Origin: Sulfuricaulis sp040901545
Lineage (GTDB): Bacteria; Pseudomonadota; Gammaproteobacteria; Acidiferrobacterales; Sulfurifustaceae
Length of the DNA stretch: 64,000 bases
Assembly: GCF_040901545.1 (NCBI RefSeq)
Contig: NZ_JBBDYL010000031.1
Coordinates: forward strand, 70,526 to 134,525
Direction of reading: 5' to 3'
This document shows, piece after piece, positions 25,648 through 34,439 of the stretch; positions within the stretch are counted from its first letter, which is position 1, and each line of letters opens with the position of its first letter. Position numbers and translations under genes: made by a program. Under the pieces are notes generated by a model. That model saw only the letters and a program-made list of their open reading frames with translations. It was not told the origin of the DNA and did no database searches.

Positions 25648-26886
25648 ATGGTGAAATTTGAGAACACACGATTGTTTTTGGCGCTCGGTGTCGCATCGCT
25701 GTTTCTCGCGGTGTCCGGTACCGGCAACGCCAAAGTAGAGGGCGATACGATAGTTCTGGGCGCCGCGGTATCCTTGACCGGCAAGTATTCCACCAACGGC
25801 AAGAACACGAAGGACGGCTACGATCTTGCCGTCAAGCGCATTAATGAAATGGGTGGTGTCAAAGTCGGCGGGAAATCCTACAAGCTCAAGGTAACCTACT
25901 ACGACGATGAATCCACGCCCGCCCGCGGCGCGCAGCTCGCCGAACGGCTGATCAACCAGGACGGGGTGCAATTCCTCCTTGGGCCGTACAGCTCGGGACT
26001 CACCAAGGCCATCGCGCCGGTAACCGAGAAGTACAAAATCCCGCATGTGGAAGGCAACGGCGCCGCCCGCGAGCTGTTCACGCAAGGCTACCGCTATCTG
26101 TTCGCCGTGCTGTCGACCTCGGACTATTATTTGCGCGAGGCCGTAAACTTGGCGGCTGAAATGGCAAAAAGTCAGGGTAAAGACCCCTCCAAGCTGAAGA
26201 TCGCCATGGCGTTTGAGAATGACCCCTTCAGCCAGGACGTGCGGGACGGCGTCGTTGAAGACGCCAAGCGTCACGGCATGAAGATCGTGATCGACGACAA
26301 GCTGCCGCCCGAACTCAACGACATGTCGGCCACGCTGACCAAGGTCAAGGCGGTGAAACCCGATCTGCTGGTTGTTTCGGGTCATGCCAAGGGTGCGGTA
26401 CTTGTCGCGCGCCAAGTGAAGGACATGAAAGTGGACGTTCCTATGATTGCCACGACCCATTGCGACTCGGCTAAACTGGCCCAGACCATGCCCGCTGAGT
26501 CGGAAGGCCTTCTTTGTGCATCGCAGTGGGACCGGACGTTAAGCTATCGTGACAAATGGTTTGGATCGGCAGACGATTATGCCAACCGGTTCGCGGCGGA
26601 GTTTAATTATACTCCTCCTTACCAGGCGGCCGAGTCGACGGCGGCGGCGCTGGTCTACATCGATGCCTTCACGCGCGCCCAATCGTTCGACAAAGAAAAG
26701 GTACGCGATGCCATTGCCGCCACGGACCTCATGACGTTTTATGGGCCCGTCAAGTTCGACAAGACCGGCATGAACACCGCGAAGCCGATGGTGCTCTACC
26801 AAATCCAGAAGGGACAGTACAACGTGGTGGCGCCGTCCAAGTACGCGGCCGCGAAGCTGGAGTACCCACGCAAGTTGCCGCAATAA
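25648..26886 (+). CDS. Branched-chain amino-acid/amide ABC transporter binding protein (LivJ-type)
   Basis: This 412-residue type I periplasmic binding protein has a signal peptide over about residues 1-28. The mature protein shows IVLGAAVSLTGKYSTNGKNT, the ligand-site region LLGPYSSGLTKAIAPV and KLKIAMAFENDPFSQDV. It heads a five-gene import operon with permeases and ATPases. Ligands of this family include leucine, isoleucine, valine, amides, urea and aromatic acids, so the substrate is open. A GGAGG site precedes the ATG. A hairpin lies between it and the permease gene. Confidence 0.9.
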   Translation: MVKFENTRLFLALGVASLFLAVSGTGNAKVEGDTIVLGAAVSLTGKYSTNGKNTKDGYDLAVKRINEMGGVKVGGKSYKLKVTYYDDESTPARGAQLAERLINQDGVQFLLGPYSSGLTKAIAPVTEKYKIPHVEGNGAARELFTQGYRYLFAVLSTSDYYLREAVNLAAEMAKSQGKDPSKLKIAMAFENDPFSQDVRDGVVEDAKRHGMKIVIDDKLPPELNDMSATLTKVKAVKPDLLVVSGHAKGAVLVARQVKDMKVDVPMIATTHCDSAKLAQTMPAESEGLLCASQWDRTLSYRDKWFGSADDYANRFAAEFNYTPPYQAAESTAAALVYIDAFTRAQSFDKEKVRDAIAATDLMTFYGPVKFDKTGMNTAKPMVLYQIQKGQYNVVAPSKYAAAKLEYPRKLPQ

Positions 26887-26897
26887 AAAAAAGTAAA

Positions 26898-26931
26898 CGC
26901 CCCGTCCCGGCAATAAAGTCCGGGCGGGGCG
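26898..26931 (+). terminator. Hairpin between binding protein and livH-type gene
   Basis: CGCCCCG-T-CCCGG pairs with CCGGG-CGGGGCG around a 9-base loop, giving a very stable stem with one bulge. The T tract is weak (ATTTCT). It probably acts as a partial terminator or as a 3' stabiliser of the binding-protein mRNA. Confidence 0.6.
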
Positions 26932-26943
26932 ATTTCTACGGCC

Positions 26944-27843
26944 ATGGACAGTATCCAGCTTCTCTTTCAGGCCCCGGTGTTGTCGGTGCAACTGCTGCTC
27001 GACGGCATGCTGATCGGCGCCATCTTCGCCCTGGCCGCCTTCGGCATGGCGCTGGTCTGGGGCGTCATGAACGTGATCAATATCGCCCAGGGCGAGTTCG
27101 TGATGCTCGGGGGATATGTCGCCTTCTTTCTTTACGCCGCCGGTATCCATCCGTTCTTCGGCATTCCATTGGCCGCGGTCGTGTTGTTTATTTTCGGGTG
27201 GTCGCTGTATAAAACCATCATCTTTCGCGTCGTCGACAAGGATCTGTTCATTTCAATCCTGGCGACATTCGGCCTCAGTATCCTGCTGCAACAGCTCGCC
27301 AACGAACTTTTCGGCGCCGACGTCCGTACCGCCGAGTCCGGATTTGGAACGCTGGTGTTATTCGACGGTCAGGTAACGGTCGCGGAGATCAAGCTCGTCG
27401 CCTTCATTGCGGCCCTGGCACTCGGGGGGCTGCTGCTGTTGTTTCTCAAGCAATCGCGACTCGGACAGGCGATTCGCGCCACGGCGCAGAACGCGCGGGC
27501 CGCACGCATCATGGGCATCGACACCGACCGGGTTTACGCCGCCACCTTCGGCCTCAACGCCGCGATCTGCGGCGCCGCCGGCGCGCTCGTCGCCATGACC
27601 TGGATCATCCATCCTTATCTCGGACTGCCGTATACCATCCGCTCCTTCATGATCGTGATCGTGGCGGGGTTGGGTAACGTGGCCGCGGTGTTGGCCGCGG
27701 GCCTGGGGCTCGGCGCGGCGGAAAACTTCGCCGGATTTATTTTCGGCGCCGAATACCAGGCGGCGTTCGTATTCGGACTGCTGGTGATTATCCTGATGTG
27801 GCGTCGCTTCTGGCTGAACCGCCAGCGCCGGTATTTGAAATGA
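26944..27843 (+). CDS. Branched-chain amino-acid ABC transporter permease, LivH type
   Basis: This 299-residue integral membrane protein has about eight helices. It shows the LivH patterns LDGMLIGAIFALAAFGMALVWGVMNVINIAQGEFVMLGGY near the start and RATAQNARAARIMGIDTDRVYAATF in the cytoplasmic loop that contacts the ATPase. It overlaps the next permease gene by four bases (ATGA). Confidence 0.92.
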   Translation: MDSIQLLFQAPVLSVQLLLDGMLIGAIFALAAFGMALVWGVMNVINIAQGEFVMLGGYVAFFLYAAGIHPFFGIPLAAVVLFIFGWSLYKTIIFRVVDKDLFISILATFGLSILLQQLANELFGADVRTAESGFGTLVLFDGQVTVAEIKLVAFIAALALGGLLLLFLKQSRLGQAIRATAQNARAARIMGIDTDRVYAATFGLNAAICGAAGALVAMTWIIHPYLGLPYTIRSFMIVIVAGLGNVAAVLAAGLGLGAAENFAGFIFGAEYQAAFVFGLLVIILMWRRFWLNRQRRYLK

Positions 27844-28829
27844 CGGATACGGTCAAACGCATATTGTTTTATTCAATTATCGTGGCCGTGGCGCTCGCCG
27901 CCCCTTCGGTCGCCCCGGATTATCGCACGCAAATGGCTTTCCTGTGGGTGATGGTTGTTTTCGCGCTGACGTGGGACATCCTCGGCGGCCAAATGGGTTA
28001 TAACTCGTTTGGCAATATTCTGTTCTTCGGTGTCGGCATGTATGTCTGTGCCGTCATCCAACGCGACTCCGGTTTGGGATATTACCCCGCGCTCTTCCTG
28101 GGGATGGGTGCGGGTGCGCTGGTCGCGGTCGTTTTCGCGGCGATTTTCGGATCAGGCATACTGGGATTGCGGGGCCACTACTTCGCGATTTGCACGCTTG
28201 GGCTCGGCATCGCGGCGGGTGAATTCGCCAGCGGGTGGGATTACATCGGGGCCGGCTCCGGCATGGTGACACCGATCTTCCCCGGAGAACCGGGGGGCCG
28301 CGAGAAATTCTTTTACTACGTCATGTTTGCCTTGGCCGTGATCACGTTTCCGGTTTTGCGCTGGTTGTATTCCGGAAGATTTGGTTTGGCGCTCAACGCC
28401 ATCCGCGACGATGAGGATAAAGCCGAGGCGATGGGGATCCATACAACACGGTACAAAATCACGGCCTGGTGTATCTCGGCATTTTTTCTAGGTTTGACGG
28501 GCGCGGTGGTCGGAAACATGATCGGATTTATCGACCCGCGCGACGTGGCGTTCGCCGGCCCGACCTTCGGGGTATGGATGGTTCTCATGGCGATCCTCGG
28601 CGGCAAGGGAACACTCTGGGGACCGGTGCTCGGGGCCGTGGTGTTTCACGTTACCCAGGAGGTTTTCTGGACGTATTTGCTGGGCTGGCAACGCGTGGCG
28701 CTGGGCCTGCTCATCGTGTTGATTGTCGTGTTTTTCCCGCTCGGCATCCTGGGCTGGGCGCGCGAGCGCTGGCCGGAGCGTTTCGGCCACGTGGTTGAGG
28801 AAAAACCCGACGCGAGGGCGACGGAGTGA
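27840..28829 (+). CDS. Branched-chain amino-acid ABC transporter permease, LivM type
   Basis: The 329-residue second permease has about nine helices. WDILGGQMGYNSFGNILFFGVGMY and LNAIRDDEDKAEAMGIHTTRYK are LivM hallmarks. ATG 27840 overlaps the livH-type stop by four bases, so translation is coupled. The C-terminal tail after about residue 305 is charged and cytoplasmic. Confidence 0.92.
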   Translation: MTDTVKRILFYSIIVAVALAAPSVAPDYRTQMAFLWVMVVFALTWDILGGQMGYNSFGNILFFGVGMYVCAVIQRDSGLGYYPALFLGMGAGALVAVVFAAIFGSGILGLRGHYFAICTLGLGIAAGEFASGWDYIGAGSGMVTPIFPGEPGGREKFFYYVMFALAVITFPVLRWLYSGRFGLALNAIRDDEDKAEAMGIHTTRYKITAWCISAFFLGLTGAVVGNMIGFIDPRDVAFAGPTFGVWMVLMAILGGKGTLWGPVLGAVVFHVTQEVFWTYLLGWQRVALGLLIVLIVVFFPLGILGWARERWPERFGHVVEEKPDARATE

Positions 28830-29569
28830 AATCGATCCTCGAAGTGAGCCGCGTGCGCAAGACCTTTGGCGGAGTCGTCGCCAACAATGACATCAGCCTC
28901 AAGGTACACGAAGGCAGGATCATCGGGCTGATCGGTCCCAACGGATCGGGCAAGACCACGCTTTTCAATTCAATCGTCGGCTATCATCCCATCGACGCCG
29001 GCACCATCCGCTTTGAAGGCGATGAAATTTCGAAACTGCGCGTTCCGCAGATCGCGCGGCGTGGGATGTTACGCACGTTTCAGCAGACGCGCATCTACGG
29101 CAAGATGACCTGCGTACAAAACATGCTCATCAGCCTCCCGCAGCGTGAAGCGACATGGTATTCGATGTTTTCCCGGCTGGACGCCGAAGATACGGAAAAG
29201 GCCGAGAGCCTGCTCGAGTTCGTGGGACTTTACTCCAAGCGCCGCCTGCGCGCCGGCGATCTTTCTTTCGGCCAGCAAAAGCTGCTCGAATTTGCCATGG
29301 CGCTGATGACCAAACCCAAGATGCTGTTGCTCGATGAACCAACCGCGGGCATTAATCCTACCTTGATCAACGGTCTGATGAACCGTTTGAAGCGGGTCAA
29401 CACGGAATTCGGCATTACCCTGTTCGTCATCGAACACAACATGCGCGTGATCATGAACCTCGCGGAATACATTTATTGCCTGGCGCACGGGGAACTCCTC
29501 GCCGAAGGCAAGCCTGACCAGATACAAAACGACCAGCGCGTGATCGACGCCTATCTGGGCGCGCACTGA
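28826..29569 (+). CDS. Branched-chain amino-acid ABC transporter ATP-binding protein, LivG type
   Basis: This 247-residue ABC ATPase has Walker A GPNGSGKTT, Walker B LLLDEPTAGINP and the LivG ending QNDQRVIDAYLG. The ABC signature is LSFGQQKLLEFAM, in which Phe replaces the usual second signature residue, as is common in LivG-type proteins. It starts with GTG in a four-base overlap (GTGA) with the preceding gene. Confidence 0.91.
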   Translation: MKSILEVSRVRKTFGGVVANNDISLKVHEGRIIGLIGPNGSGKTTLFNSIVGYHPIDAGTIRFEGDEISKLRVPQIARRGMLRTFQQTRIYGKMTCVQNMLISLPQREATWYSMFSRLDAEDTEKAESLLEFVGLYSKRRLRAGDLSFGQQKLLEFAMALMTKPKMLLLDEPTAGINPTLINGLMNRLKRVNTEFGITLFVIEHNMRVIMNLAEYIYCLAHGELLAEGKPDQIQNDQRVIDAYLGAH

Positions 29570-30453
29570 TGGCGAAAAAGCGCAAATCTTCCACCTGCAA
29601 AGACACGGGGCACGATTATGTGCTGGGTGCTAAAACCGGCGATGACATCCTGTCGGTTGACGATGTCGATGAAAAGGCCGCGCAGCTCGCCAAGCAAGGT
29701 CCGGGTATCGAACGCATCGGCGAACTTGCGAATCACGCGCCGCTGCTCCGCATTGACAATTTGGTCGCCGGCTACGGCATGATGGAAATTCTGCACGGCA
29801 TCAACCTGCAGGTGGCATCGGGCCAGTCGCTTTGTCTCATCGGTCCGAACGGCGCCGGCAAGTCCACGATCTTGCATTCGATTTACGGCTTCACGCGCAT
29901 TTTTTCCGGCGGCATCTCCCTTGATGGCCAGGACGTCACCAAGTTATCCCCCAACCAGAAACTCAAGCAGGCGGGGATCGCCTACATTCTTCAGGATAAC
30001 TCGGTATTTCCCGACATGACCGTCGAGGAAAACCTGTGGATGGGCGGATATCTGATGGAACAAACCGACCAAGCCAAAGAATCGGCGGAACGTGTGTTTG
30101 AAAAATACGATCGTTTGGCCAAGCGCCGAAATCAGCCCGCGCGGGTGCTTTCCGGCGGCGAGCGCCGTTTGCTCGAAATTTCGCGCGCGCTGGTAATGAA
30201 CCCGCGCGTGTTGCTGGTCGACGAGCCATCGATCGGACTCGAGCCGCGCTTCATCGGTATGGTGTTCGAAATTTTAACCGATCTGCAACGGAGCGAAGGC
30301 AAGGCTATCGTGATGGTGGAACAGAATGCCAAGAAAGGTCTTGAATTTGCCAACATCGGATATGTTCTGGTGTCCGGTTCAGTCGCCATAGCCGGCAAGG
30401 GACGTGAACTGCTGGAGCACCCCGACGTCGGCCGGTTGTTTCTTGGCGGTTGA
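29569..30453 (+). CDS. Branched-chain amino-acid ABC transporter ATP-binding protein, LivF type, with N-terminal extension
   Basis: This 294-residue ABC ATPase has Walker A GPNGAGKST, signature LSGGERRLLEI, Walker B LLVDEPSIGLEP and the H-loop region VMVEQNAKKGLEFA. It carries about 60 extra residues before the usual start (LLRIDNLVAGYG), a charged stretch beginning MAKKRKSSTCKDTGHDYVLG that I do not recognise. The ATG overlaps the previous stop (TGATG), so the extension is probably translated and not a misplaced start. A short perfect hairpin (GCGGTT-GAA-AACCGC) overlaps its stop codon. Confidence 0.9.
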   Translation: MAKKRKSSTCKDTGHDYVLGAKTGDDILSVDDVDEKAAQLAKQGPGIERIGELANHAPLLRIDNLVAGYGMMEILHGINLQVASGQSLCLIGPNGAGKSTILHSIYGFTRIFSGGISLDGQDVTKLSPNQKLKQAGIAYILQDNSVFPDMTVEENLWMGGYLMEQTDQAKESAERVFEKYDRLAKRRNQPARVLSGGERRLLEISRALVMNPRVLLVDEPSIGLEPRFIGMVFEILTDLQRSEGKAIVMVEQNAKKGLEFANIGYVLVSGSVAIAGKGRELLEHPDVGRLFLGG

Positions 30454-30737
30454 AAACCGCAGCGCACGAGCAAGGAATGTGTTTGCAGTGAAGCATGCGT
30501 TGGTGTGCGACTCGTCCCGCGAACACAGTCATTTTCCCGGATGTTACGTCCGGCTCTGACCCGGTGCTATCCGTAATTGCCCATGCCCGGTTGGGTTGGC
30601 CGGTTGTCTGGCGGTTATCCCGGGTGCACCGGTAGATGGGCCATTGCCGGGCTTTGCGTCTTGTCCATGATACGGGAATTGCTTCGCGATGGTTACCTGA
30701 CAAGGTAGCGCATCACGTTTTAACCTTAAATGAATAT

Positions 30738-31418
30738 ATGAATGCAAGCCGCAAGCAAGGGTTCAGGGCGGGCGTTTCAGTAATCCCCAGTTTTATAGCT
30801 ATCTTCATCGGTTTTGGCGTCGCGGCTCGTGTGGCGGACGTGCCCGCGCCGGCCGCGGTATTGCTTACGATCGCTATATTCGCGGCTCCGGCCCAATTCG
30901 CGATAATCGAACTCACGGGTCAGGGTGCGGCGGCAATCGTGCAAATGATTTTTGCCGGCGTCCTGATAAACCTGAGATTCTTCCTCATGAGCCTGACGTT
31001 GGCGCATCTCTTCAGCGGCGTACCACGACTCCGGATGCTGGCCTCGGCGCAATTTGTGGCGGCATCGACGTTTCTGTTGACTTTTTTCCAATCGCGCAAA
31101 AAAAGCGAGCACGTTAATCTTCACGAGTTTTTTATCAGTATGGCGGTGGTGGTATTTCCCGCCGCCGTGGTTGGAACGCTGATCGGCGTCGCCTTCGGGG
31201 CCAATCTCCCACCGGCGTTTATGTTCGGCGCCTCCCTGTTTCTTCCGGTTTACTTCGCGTTGTTGTTATCCAGTGACGTCAAAGGCCGGTACGAAATCAT
31301 GGCGGTGCTGTGCGGTTTCGTTTTTACCCCGCCGGTAGAAATGTTACTTCCCGGTTGGGGTGTGTTTGTCAGCGCACTGGGTGTGGGCGCCGCGATTACC
31401 GTTGCGGAAAAAAGATGA
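30738..31418 (+). CDS. azlC: AzlC family branched-chain amino-acid exporter subunit
   Basis: This 226-residue membrane protein has about six or seven helices and is the large subunit of the AzlCD (YgaZH-like) branched-chain amino-acid efflux pair. The pattern FRAGVSVIPSFIAIFIGFGVAAR followed by AIFAAPAQFAIIEL is typical. I use ATG 30738; the ribosome site is weak. It overlaps azlD by four bases. Its place just after an import operon for similar substrates suggests a role in balancing pools. Confidence 0.86.
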   Translation: MNASRKQGFRAGVSVIPSFIAIFIGFGVAARVADVPAPAAVLLTIAIFAAPAQFAIIELTGQGAAAIVQMIFAGVLINLRFFLMSLTLAHLFSGVPRLRMLASAQFVAASTFLLTFFQSRKKSEHVNLHEFFISMAVVVFPAAVVGTLIGVAFGANLPPAFMFGASLFLPVYFALLLSSDVKGRYEIMAVLCGFVFTPPVEMLLPGWGVFVSALGVGAAITVAEKR

Positions 31419-31744
31419 ACGCCATCGAATGGACTCTGGTGATCGCCGGAGCGGGATTTGGCACTTATGCCCTCCGCGTCGCCCCGTTTATGTCCCTCCG
31501 GCTTTACCGTGTCGGCCAAAACAATCTACGCTTTTTGACCTTCGTATCGCTCGCCATCGCCGCCGGTATTGTGGCGCGTTCGATCGTGTTCGACGGGGGT
31601 TCGGTCGGGCAGCCGCCGGAATTGGCCATCAAGGTGGCTGCCGTGATGACGGCGCTGATCATTCAGTATCGAACGAAAAATCTGCTTGTCGCGCTGTTCG
31701 GCGGTGTCGGTGTGGCTGTGTTGTGGAAATGGCTGACGATGTAA
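31415..31744 (+). CDS. azlD: AzlD family branched-chain amino-acid exporter small subunit
   Basis: This 109-residue protein with about four membrane helices (start MNAIEWTLVIAGAGFGTYALRV, later AGIVARSIVF and KVAAVMTALIIQYRTKNLLVALFGG) fits AzlD. Its ATG overlaps the azlC stop (ATGA). The product is expected to form the exporter with AzlC. Length and gene order match the family. Confidence 0.86.
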   Translation: MNAIEWTLVIAGAGFGTYALRVAPFMSLRLYRVGQNNLRFLTFVSLAIAAGIVARSIVFDGGSVGQPPELAIKVAAVMTALIIQYRTKNLLVALFGGVGVAVLWKWLTM

Positions 31745-31809
31745 GTCATGAAGTATTTTGGCCAGAGTCTATATTTCCCAGCGGGATATTAAACTGACGG
31801 TATGCTGAC

Positions 31810-33054
31810 GTGACCCGAACCGTCTCCACTCAATTACCCGATATGAAGGTGGTCGTTGTGCTATGCACGGCAGAGGTGCTGAGCATGATTCCGTTTGCCA
31901 CGGCTCCGGCCTTGCTGTCGTTGCTGATCGATACCTGGAGTCTGTCAAATTCTCAGGCCGGTCTCATCACCGGTATTTTTTTCGCCGGTTACATGGCGGC
32001 CGTTCCCGTGCTTACGAGTCTTACCGACCGGATTGACGCGCGCCGGATCTATCTGTTCGCCACCACGCTTTCCCTGATCGGTGCTTCGGGTTTTGCGCTG
32101 TGGGCGGATGGTTTCTGGTCGGCATTGCTGTTTCAGGCCATTGCCGGAGCCGGATTGGCGGGTACCTACATGCCGGGATTGAAGATCCTTTCCGACCACA
32201 TCGCCGGAAAAAGACAATCGCGATCCGTGGCGTTTTATACGTCAACGTTCGGCGTGGGTGCAAGCCTGTCGCTGTGGTTCGCCGGAACCATCGCCACCGC
32301 GGTTGACTGGCGCTGGGCATTCGGCCTGGCTGCGATCGGGCCGGCGATCGCGGGGATGCTGGTGATGGGCGTTTTCCCACCGAAATCGCCTGATCAGGCG
32401 CACGCGCACACAAGCCACTTGCTCGATTTTCGCCCCATATTCCGCAATCGATCCGCCACCCGATACATCCTGGCCTATGCCGCGCATTGCTGGGAATTGT
32501 TCGGATTCCGTTCCTGGGTTGTGGTTTTTTTCGCCTTTGCGCTGAGCCTGCAATCGGGGACGGAACATCCGATCCGGAGTGCCGCCACGTTCGCGGCCAT
32601 CGTCAATCTGCTGGGGCCTGGCGCGAGCATTATCGGGAACGAACTGGCTGTGCACTGGGGACGCCGACGCGTGGTGTTAGCGATAATGACGGCCTCCATC
32701 GTACTGGCTTGCGTCGTCGGATTTTCCGCCACGCTACCCTGGAGTCTGGTGCTGGCAACGATCATTGTGTACTTTCTTGTCATCATGGGAGATTCGGCCG
32801 CATTGACCGCCGGGGTCGTCGCCACGTCGTTCACGACTCAGCGTGGGGCCACCATGGCGGTCTATTCCATGCTGGGTTTCGGAGCGGGCTTTGTCGCGCC
32901 GGTCGTGTTTGGCGGCGTGCTCGATATTGCCGGAGGAAACAACAGTCCCCTGGCATGGGGATTTGCATTCGCCAGTCTCGCGCTGGGCTATGTTTTCGGA
33001 CCACTGGTGTTGCTATGGCTGCGTGGTTACATGCCGCCGTCCCGGCAACGCTAA
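31810..33054 (+). CDS. Major facilitator superfamily transporter
   Basis: This 414-residue carrier has about twelve helices. The MFS loop 2-3 signature appears as LTDRIDARRIYLF, and a central cytoplasmic loop lies near residues 195-215. I place the start at the GTG of 31810; an ATG at 31843 is an alternative. The closest feel is the CynX/NimT or YbjJ group, with no clear substrate. It lies between azlCD and a malate/tartrate dehydrogenase-type gene, so a dicarboxylate or amino-acid role is conceivable but unproven. Confidence 0.82.
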   Translation: MTRTVSTQLPDMKVVVVLCTAEVLSMIPFATAPALLSLLIDTWSLSNSQAGLITGIFFAGYMAAVPVLTSLTDRIDARRIYLFATTLSLIGASGFALWADGFWSALLFQAIAGAGLAGTYMPGLKILSDHIAGKRQSRSVAFYTSTFGVGASLSLWFAGTIATAVDWRWAFGLAAIGPAIAGMLVMGVFPPKSPDQAHAHTSHLLDFRPIFRNRSATRYILAYAAHCWELFGFRSWVVVFFAFALSLQSGTEHPIRSAATFAAIVNLLGPGASIIGNELAVHWGRRRVVLAIMTASIVLACVVGFSATLPWSLVLATIIVYFLVIMGDSAALTAGVVATSFTTQRGATMAVYSMLGFGAGFVAPVVFGGVLDIAGGNNSPLAWGFAFASLALGYVFGPLVLLWLRGYMPPSRQR

Positions 33055-33270
33055 GTGTCCTCCGCGCGTGCCGGTTCATCGGCAGTGCTGCGTAAAGTAC
33101 TTTGCACAATACGAGAATATGAAATGCCAGGGAAGCCGGAAAACGTGATTTAATCGCGGCAGGGACCGGCGACGGCAATGCTGCAAGTCGCCCCGGAGAT
33201 TCCATCCTTTCGCCGGCGGCACGATAAATGCCATTCACCGAAATATTTGATTTTATTACGAGGAATGCCG

Positions 33271-34332
33271 ATGAAGCGTTACAAAATCGCGACGATACCC
33301 GGTGACGGAATTGGCAAGGAAGTCGTGCCCGAAGGGATACGGGTACTCGAGTCGGCCGGCCGCCGCTTCGGTTTTGGTTTTTCCTGGGATCACTTTCCCT
33401 GGAGCTGCGAGGTCTATCATAAAACGGGGCGCATGATGCCGGACGACGGGCTGGCGACCTTGCGTGATTACGATGCGATTTACCTCGGGGCCGTCGGCTA
33501 TCCCGGCGTGCCGGATCATATTTCTCTCTGGGGACTGTTGATCCCTATCCGGCGGGAATTTCAGCAATACGTCTCGCTGCGCCCGCTGCGGCTGATGAAA
33601 GGCCTGCCTTGCCCGTTGCGCGACCGCCAGGTCGGCGACATTGATTTTCTGGTGGTGCGCGAAAACAACGAAGGCGAGTATTCCAACATCGGTGGTCGAA
33701 TCTATGCCGGCACTGCGGCCGAAATGGCCATGCAGGAATCCGTGTTTACCCGCACCGGAGTCGATCGCATCATGCGTTATGCGTTCGAACTCGCGCGCAC
33801 ACGCAAGGCGCGCCATGTCACGTCGGCCACAAAATCAAACGGCATCATCCACACCATGCCATACTGGGACGAACGATTTGCCGCGATTTCCCGCGAATAC
33901 CCCGATATCCGGACGGATCAATATCATATAGACATCCTGTCGGCCCATTTTGTCTTGCATCCCGACCGGTTCGATATTGTCGTGGCCAGTAACCTGTTCG
34001 GCGATATATTGTCCGATCTCGGCGCTGCGGTCGTGGGCACGATCGGCATCGCGCCGTCGTGCAATATCAATCCGGAGCGAAATTTCCCCAGCATGTTCGA
34101 GCCCGTGCACGGTTCGGCGCCCGACATCGCCGGCAAGGGTATCGCCAACCCCGTTGGCCAGATATGGTCGGGCGCCATGATGCTTGAGCATCTGGGCCAC
34201 AAGGAAGCGGCCGCCGCCATCGAACGGGCGATTGAAAAGGTGATGCAAGATCCTCGGCTGCTGACTCCGGACATGGGGGGTCGCGCCAAAACCGTGGACC
34301 TCGGCAAGGCGATCGCTGAACTGGTTAAGTGA
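33271..34332 (+). CDS. D-malate / tartrate dehydrogenase (isopropylmalate dehydrogenase family)
   Basis: This 353-residue NAD-dependent beta-decarboxylating dehydrogenase closely follows E. coli DmlA and Pseudomonas tartrate dehydrogenase. Matching stretches are YKIATIPGDGIGKEVVPEGIRVL, YLGAVGYPGVPDHISLWGLL, DIDFLVVRENNEGEYSNIGGR, SATKSNGIIHTMPYWDER and VVASNLFGDILSDLGAAVVGTIGIAPS. It should convert D-malate to pyruvate, or tartrate to oxaloglycolate/glycerate, with a divalent metal. I chose ATG 33271, which has GAGGA 6 bases upstream; the ATG two codons earlier directly abuts that site. Confidence 0.9.
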   Translation: MKRYKIATIPGDGIGKEVVPEGIRVLESAGRRFGFGFSWDHFPWSCEVYHKTGRMMPDDGLATLRDYDAIYLGAVGYPGVPDHISLWGLLIPIRREFQQYVSLRPLRLMKGLPCPLRDRQVGDIDFLVVRENNEGEYSNIGGRIYAGTAAEMAMQESVFTRTGVDRIMRYAFELARTRKARHVTSATKSNGIIHTMPYWDERFAAISREYPDIRTDQYHIDILSAHFVLHPDRFDIVVASNLFGDILSDLGAAVVGTIGIAPSCNINPERNFPSMFEPVHGSAPDIAGKGIANPVGQIWSGAMMLEHLGHKEAAAAIERAIEKVMQDPRLLTPDMGGRAKTVDLGKAIAELVK

Positions 34333-34439
34333 TAGTGACAGGTTTTGGAGTGGGCAAGGGTATTCAAACGCTGGGTATCCGTCTCCCTGGCGTTACAAGT
34401 TACATTGAACTTTCAACGCAACGCGAACCTGACCGGTGG

